Shown in pieces: positions 5,710-9,361 of a stretch of 9,361 nt of DNA (its first letter is position 1; every line of letters begins with the position of its first letter). Source of the stretch: Acidimicrobiia bacterium. Its GTDB lineage: Bacteria > Actinomycetota > Acidimicrobiia > Acidimicrobiales > AC-14. The translations under genes were made by a program, and so were the position numbers. The DNA is taken from assembly GCA_019244985.1 (NCBI GenBank), contig JAFASB010000489.1, forward strand, positions 1 to 9,361. Direction: 5' to 3'. The notes under the pieces were generated by a model, which saw only the letters and a program-made list of their open reading frames with translations, searched no databases and was not told the origin of the DNA.

Positions 5710-6345
5710 CTAGATGCCCGCCAGCTCCTGGGCCTCGTCGAACAGACGCTGGACCTCATCACGCAGCTGCAGCGTCAGTTCGTGCACGGCGCGCCGAGAG
5801 GTCCGTCCGCCCTCTGACGGCGGCGGCGGTGCGATGGGCGCGCCGATGACGATGGTGACCTTGACTGGCCGGGGAAGCTTGTGGCCCTTGCGCAAGGCCT
5901 GTTCGGAGCCGCCGATCCCCACGGGAACGATGGGCACGCCGACCTTGGAGGCGACATAGGCGGCCCCCTCGAACAGTGACTCGACCTTCGGGCCGAACTG
6001 GCGGGTGCCCTCGGGAAAGATCACGACAGGCTCCCCGCCCTCGAGGACCTCAACCGTCCGCTTCAGGGCCTCCCGATCCGCGCCGCCCCGGTGCACGGGA
6101 TAGGCGCCGAGGGCGGAGATGAACTTGCCGAAGAGAGAGACCTTCCAGAGCGAGTCCTTGCCCATGTAGCGCATGCGGCGGCGCGTGATGCTGCTCGTGA
6201 GGGCGAAGTCGATGAACGAACGGTGGACGGGGGCGAGCACGAACGGGCCCGTGGCCGGCACGTTCTCCTTCCCGACGATCTTCAGCCGCCAGAAGCCCTT
6301 GTTCAGAGCGAGCAGCAGCAACCACGTGATCCTGTAGAGCAGCAC
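5710..6345 (-). CDS. plsC: 1-acyl-sn-glycerol-3-phosphate acyltransferase (PlsC family)
   Basis: PlsC acylates lysophosphatidic acid to phosphatidic acid at the inner face of the membrane, a core step of phospholipid synthesis. Counting from the GTG at 6345 (211 residues), the acyltransferase motifs are in order: block I HRSFID (41-46, the catalytic HX4D), block II YPVHRG (82-87), block III FPEGTR (110-115) and block IV VPIVPVG (137-143). A hydrophobic N-terminal segment (about 2-16) could anchor it in the membrane. The GTG begins one base after the cmk stop codon, giving tight coupling. An in-frame ATG at 6384 would add 13 residues overlapping cmk and cannot be excluded. The exact acyl acceptor is not proven, as this superfamily also includes other lysophospholipid acyltransferases. 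Confidence 0.9.
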   Translation of the reverse strand: MLLYRITWLLLLALNKGFWRLKIVGKENVPATGPFVLAPVHRSFIDFALTSSITRRRMRYMGKDSLWKVSLFGKFISALGAYPVHRGGADREALKRTVEVLEGGEPVVIFPEGTRQFGPKVESLFEGAAYVASKVGVPIVPVGIGGSEQALRKGHKLPRPVKVTIVIGAPIAPPPPSEGGRTSRRAVHELTLQLRDEVQRLFDEAQELAGI

Positions 6346-6346
6346 G

Positions 6347-6973
6347 TCAGACCATTCCCACGATTTCGGTGACCACGTCGTCAACGGTACGCCCCGTCGT
6401 GTCGATCACCACTGCGTCATCGGCCGGGCGGAGCGGCGAGGTGGTGCGACTGGAGTCGAGGGCGTCCCGGCGGGCCAGGTCGGCGGCGACGACGTCGACG
6501 TCCGGCGCGCGATCGTCGCGCTGACGCCGCCGCGCTCGCTCGGCCTCGGTCGCCGTCAGGAACACCTTCACGTCGGCGTGAGGGAACACGACCGTGCCAA
6601 TGTCGCGCCCTTCCGCCACTCCCCCGCCGTGCTCCGCCGCCCACTGCCGTTGCCGGCGCACCATGTCGGCGCGGACGGCCGGGTGGGTGGACACGGTGCT
6701 CACGAGCGCGGTGACGTCCGGGCCCCTGATGGCCGCCGTCGCATCGGTGCCGTCGACCAGCACCCGGTCGCCGAGCTCGATGTCCAGGTTGCCGGCGAGC
6801 TTGGCCAGGGCGTCGCCGTCGTGGGCGTCGATGCCGTCGCGGAGGGCCGCGAAGGCGACTGAGCGGTACATGGCACCCGTGTCGAGGTAGGCGACGCCGA
6901 GGCGATCGGCTACGGCGCGGGCCACGGTGGACTTGCCCGAACCGGCCGGACCGTCGATGGCGACGATGGGCAT
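6347..6973 (-). CDS. cmk: Cytidylate kinase
   Basis: Cmk phosphorylates CMP and dCMP with ATP in the cytosol, feeding RNA, DNA and CDP-lipid synthesis. The 208-residue protein opens with a P-loop, DGPAGSGKST (7-16). It has the NMP-binding signature DTGAMYR (31-37), EGRDIGTVVFP (121-131) and the C-terminal lid signature RRDALDSSRTTSPL (168-181) followed by DDAVVID (185-191). It is a little shorter than the usual ~220-230 residues. An open frame extends far upstream to 7582, but that is a shadow of aroA; homology starts at the ATG at 6973, 5 bases after the aroA stop. There is no clear Shine-Dalgarno, so coupling to aroA is likely. The cmk-plsC and cmk/der neighbourhoods are common in bacteria. 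Confidence 0.96.
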   Translation of the reverse strand: MPIVAIDGPAGSGKSTVARAVADRLGVAYLDTGAMYRSVAFAALRDGIDAHDGDALAKLAGNLDIELGDRVLVDGTDATAAIRGPDVTALVSTVSTHPAVRADMVRRQRQWAAEHGGGVAEGRDIGTVVFPHADVKVFLTATEAERARRRQRDDRAPDVDVVAADLARRDALDSSRTTSPLRPADDAVVIDTTGRTVDDVVTEIVGMV

Positions 6974-6978
6974 CGTGC

Positions 6979-8229
6979 CTACTGCCGCAGGCCTTCGAGC
7001 ACGTCGAAGAACTCGGGGAACGTCTTCGCCACGCACGAGGGGTCGGCGATGTCGATGCCGGATACCCGCAGGCCGAGGACGGCGAAGGCCATGGCCAGCC
7101 GGTGGTCGTCGTGCGGGTCGATCACCGCGCCGTGCACGCCACCGGGACGTACGGCGAAGCCGTCGTCCTCCTCCGTGGCGTCGACACCGCAGCCTCGGAG
7201 CTCTTTCACGACCGTCGCGATGCGGTCGGACTCTTTGCCCCGCACGAAACCGATGCCCCGCACGCGCGTCGGCGACTCGGCGACGGCTGCGACGACCGCG
7301 AGCGTCGGTGCCGTGTCTGACAGGTCGGCCAGGTCGACGTCGATCCCCTCGAGCGATCCGCCCGTGACCACGGTGCTGTCGTCGCCGACGTCCACCGACG
7401 CACCCATACGAGCCAGTACGTCGAGAAAGCCCATGTCGCCCTGCATGCTTCCCTGCCCGAGCCCGTCGACGCGCACTCGACCGCCGGTGATGGCTGCCGC
7501 CGCGAAGAAGTACGAGGCGGTGCTGGCGTCGGGCTCGACGACGTAGTCGGCGGCGCGGTACCCACCCGCGGCCGTCCGGCACACCTCGTCGGACACCTCG
7601 GCCGTGGCGCCGAAGCCAGCCATGACGGCGGCCGTCATCCGTGCGTACGGTCGGGACACGAGGGCGCTCGTCAGGCGCACCTCCAGCCCCTCGGCCAGCA
7701 GCGGGCCGGCGAGGAGGAGGCCCGAGAGGAACTGGCTGGAGGCGCTGCCGGGGAGGTGAGCGCGGTTGGTCGCCAGCGGTCCTTTGACGACAATTGGAAC
7801 GCGCCCCGGCTCGCCGATCTCTTCGACGACGGCGCCGAGCTCCCGGAGGGCGTCGATGAGCGGCTTCATGGGACGCGAGCGCATCTGAGGCGCGGCGTCC
7901 ACGCGGACCCTGGCGCCGGTCGCCGCGGCGACGGCAGGGACGAAGCGGGCCACCGTGCCCGCCTGGCGGGCGTCGACGGTGGGCTCACCGGCGGGCGCGG
8001 TGCCCCCGGTTCCCTGCACCGTCCATGCCGTCCCGCGCCGCTCCACGGTCGCGCCCAGCGCCGATACGGCGCCGACCATGGCGTCGGTGTCGTCGGCGGA
8101 GAGGGCGCCATACAGCGTGCTCGTCCCCTCTGCCATCGCGGCCGCCAGCACGGCGCGATTGGTGATGCTCTTGGATCCCGGTACGCGGATCACGGCGTCC
8201 GGCGGGCTGCGCAGCGGCTCGACGATCAC
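6979..8229 (-). CDS. aroA: 3-phosphoshikimate 1-carboxyvinyltransferase (EPSP synthase)
   Basis: AroA joins shikimate-3-phosphate and phosphoenolpyruvate, the sixth shikimate-pathway step, giving EPSP, the precursor of chorismate. The 416-residue protein carries PGSKSITNRA (17-26, phosphate binding), QAGTVARF (89-96, equivalent to the NAGTAMR loop that contacts PEP), GSASSQFLSG (161-170), the catalytic aspartate in DLSDTAPTLA (Asp305), RGKESDRI (330-337, with Glu333), DPHDDHRLAM (371-380) and the C-terminal lysine in AKTFPEF (Lys402). Length is near the usual ~430. In the PEP loop the Gly is kept, but the Asn and Met of the E. coli loop are Gln and Ala. The GTG start overlaps the tyrA stop as GTGA, so translation is coupled, and cmk follows after 5 bases. 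Confidence 0.96.
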   Translation of the reverse strand: MIVEPLRSPPDAVIRVPGSKSITNRAVLAAAMAEGTSTLYGALSADDTDAMVGAVSALGATVERRGTAWTVQGTGGTAPAGEPTVDARQAGTVARFVPAVAAATGARVRVDAAPQMRSRPMKPLIDALRELGAVVEEIGEPGRVPIVVKGPLATNRAHLPGSASSQFLSGLLLAGPLLAEGLEVRLTSALVSRPYARMTAAVMAGFGATAEVSDEVCRTAAGGYRAADYVVEPDASTASYFFAAAAITGGRVRVDGLGQGSMQGDMGFLDVLARMGASVDVGDDSTVVTGGSLEGIDVDLADLSDTAPTLAVVAAVAESPTRVRGIGFVRGKESDRIATVVKELRGCGVDATEEDDGFAVRPGGVHGAVIDPHDDHRLAMAFAVLGLRVSGIDIADPSCVAKTFPEFFDVLEGLRQ

Positions 8230-9284
8230 GCGAGGCGCCGAGCGGATGGCCTGTAATGACGGGCGAGCAGTGCGCCACGGACCAGATCGCCTGAGGCGGC
8301 GTCGACAAGAAACACGAAGACGCCGCCGCCCTCGGCGGAGTGCACGGTCTCGAGGTCGAACATGTTCACGCCCAGCTCACTGACAAGCGTCGTGACCTCG
8401 GCGATCACGCCCGGTCGGTCGGGAACGGCCACGCGGATCTCCGCCAGCTCCTCGGGTCGCGGGGCCGTGGTCGGGAGGTTCACGCGGGCGGCACGCGCCC
8501 GCTGGAGCCACGCCAGCAGGCGCTCGCGGTCGCCCCGTTCCACGAGCTCGCGCATCTCCGAGAGCGCCGACTGCAGCCCTTCGATACCGGTGACGATGGC
8601 GTCGCGATTCTCGGCGCAGATGTCGATCCAGATCCCCGGATGGCCGGCGGCGACGCGCGTCATGTCCCGGAATCCTCCGGCCGCCAGGCGTAGGACAGCG
8701 GCGTGCTCCTCGGCGCCGGCCGCCGCCGTGGTCATCAGCGCGGCGGCCGCGAGGTGGGGAACGTGGGAGACGAGGGCCACCAGCTGATCGTGGTCCTCGG
8801 GCCGGAGAGCCACGACGTCGGCACCGAGCGATGACACCACGGCGCGGATCTGCGCGTAGGCCGCTGGATCTGTGTCGTCGGTGGGTGTCAGCACCCACGT
8901 CGCCCCTTCGAACAGCGAGGCATCGGCGCCGTCCACGCCCTCCTGCTCTGACCCTGCCATCGGGTGGCCGCCGACGAACCGTGCGTCGGCGACGGCGGTG
9001 ACGATCGGCGCCTTGACGCCGGCCACGTCGGTGACGACGCCGCGTCCGCGGAGGGCGCGGCGCACCTCGGCGGGCACGGACCCGACAGGGGTGGCCACGA
9101 ACGTGATGTCGACCTCGACGTCGTCGCCGACTTCGTCGAGAGCGCCGAGCTCGACGGCGCGGGCGGCGCGTGACTCGTCGACGTCGCGCCCGGTGACGTG
9201 CCAGCCCTGCGCTCGCAGCGCAAGCCCGACGGAACCGCCGATAAGCCCGGTGCCGACGACGAGCGCCCTACGTGCGGAGCTCAT
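8226..9284 (-). CDS. tyrA: Prephenate dehydrogenase with C-terminal ACT domain
   Basis: TyrA oxidatively decarboxylates prephenate to 4-hydroxyphenylpyruvate using NAD(P)+, the committed step to tyrosine. The 352-residue protein begins with a Rossmann dinucleotide motif GTGLIGGS (11-18). The substrate-site signatures GGHPMAGSE (105-113, with His107), HVPHL (174-178) and GGFRDMTR (203-210) follow. The C-terminal ~70 residues (from about 283, EIRVAVPDRPGVIAEV) form an ACT domain, which usually binds an amino acid and suggests feedback inhibition by tyrosine (inference). An aspartate (Asp34) near the end of the second strand (TGRDVDES) may favour NAD+; this is not certain. The ATG at 9284 lies inside the end of the upstream aroH frame (17-base overlap) with a GGGGA stretch about 10 bases upstream, and the stop overlaps the aroA start. 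Confidence 0.94.
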   Translation of the reverse strand: MSSARRALVVGTGLIGGSVGLALRAQGWHVTGRDVDESRAARAVELGALDEVGDDVEVDITFVATPVGSVPAEVRRALRGRGVVTDVAGVKAPIVTAVADARFVGGHPMAGSEQEGVDGADASLFEGATWVLTPTDDTDPAAYAQIRAVVSSLGADVVALRPEDHDQLVALVSHVPHLAAAALMTTAAAGAEEHAAVLRLAAGGFRDMTRVAAGHPGIWIDICAENRDAIVTGIEGLQSALSEMRELVERGDRERLLAWLQRARAARVNLPTTAPRPEELAEIRVAVPDRPGVIAEVTTLVSELGVNMFDLETVHSAEGGGVFVFLVDAASGDLVRGALLARHYRPSARRLA

Positions 9285-9361
9285 CGTTGAGTCCCCGCGC
9301 GTTCTCGAGATAGACGTGGCGCAGGTCCTGCGGTACCCGGTCGCTGACGATGTGCATGAGC
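9268..9361 (-). CDS. aroH: AroH-type chorismate mutase, C-terminal end only, cut by the window edge
   Basis: The minus strand reads 30 residues and a TAG stop in a frame that enters from the right edge. The text LMHIVSDRVPQDLRHVYLE closely matches the C-terminus of monofunctional AroH chorismate mutases (as recalled, B. subtilis AroH has VMMTVQTDVPQDQIRHVYLE). The conserved tyrosine of HVYL (Tyr108 in B. subtilis) is present. The partial codon at the edge ends in G, which is compatible with the conserved Arg90. AroH converts chorismate to prephenate, the substrate of the next gene, tyrA, which it overlaps by 17 bases. The final residues (ARGLNDELRT) differ from the usual VLRPDL, so the position of Arg116 is an Asn. 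The rest of the gene lies outside the window. Confidence 0.85.
   Translation of the reverse strand, partial: LMHIVSDRVPQDLRHVYLENARGLNDELRT

Noticed and set aside
6974..7582. A 203-codon N-terminal extension of cytidylate kinase
   Set aside because: The extension is an out-of-frame, Arg/Gly-rich reading of aroA. Kinase homology begins at the ATG at 6973 next to the P-loop.

Overview
The window is GC-rich (roughly two-thirds G+C by eye) and completely packed with genes. It has the look of an actinobacterial chromosome, possibly an Acidimicrobiia-like lineage. The reasons are GTG starts, few Shine-Dalgarno sites, several apparently leaderless promoters of the TANNNT-N6/7-start type, and an LAxTG-type sorting motif. 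This placement is inference; no rRNA or other phylogenetic marker is present. There is no mobile element, tRNA, rRNA or CRISPR array, and no stretch longer than about 60 bases without a gene.

Layout. On the minus strand, reading from the right edge, lies a tightly coupled aromatic amino acid and housekeeping run: the C-terminal end of an AroH-type chorismate mutase (cut by the window), tyrA (prephenate dehydrogenase with an ACT domain), aroA (EPSP synthase), cmk (cytidylate kinase) and plsC (acyl-glycerol-phosphate acyltransferase). These genes overlap or lie within a few bases of each other. AroA makes the direct precursor of chorismate, AroH turns chorismate into prephenate, and TyrA oxidises prephenate towards tyrosine, so three consecutive genes form one branch. 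After a 58-base gap, still on the minus strand, come an O-antigen-ligase/Wzy-type polytopic membrane protein and an exported protein with an internal LARTG sorting-like motif. These two share an ATGA stop/start overlap.

The middle of the window (1898-3458) is the only plus-strand block: ispH (the last step of the MEP isoprenoid pathway) followed by a small HD-domain protein whose metal-ligand pattern resembles the mixed-valent diiron oxygenases (PhnZ/MIOX type). It converges on the LARTG gene with only 10 bases between. To its left, on the minus strand, are a PDZ plus radical-SAM (DUF512) protein and der/EngA, the tandem-GTPase ribosome assembly factor, which runs off the left edge.

Most of the genes belong to a familiar bacterial neighbourhood (aro/tyrA, cmk, plsC, ispH, DUF512, der). 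The less ordinary points are four. (1) The 40-base ispH/DUF512 intergenic region is nearly palindromic and seems to hold two overlapping divergent leaderless promoters. (2) The -10 box of the HD gene uses the ispH stop codon. (3) The HD protein itself has an uncertain substrate. (4) The membrane ligase/LARTG protein pair sits inside the housekeeping locus. I see no convincing wholly new system; the ligase/LARTG pair and the HD protein are the best candidates for unknown function.
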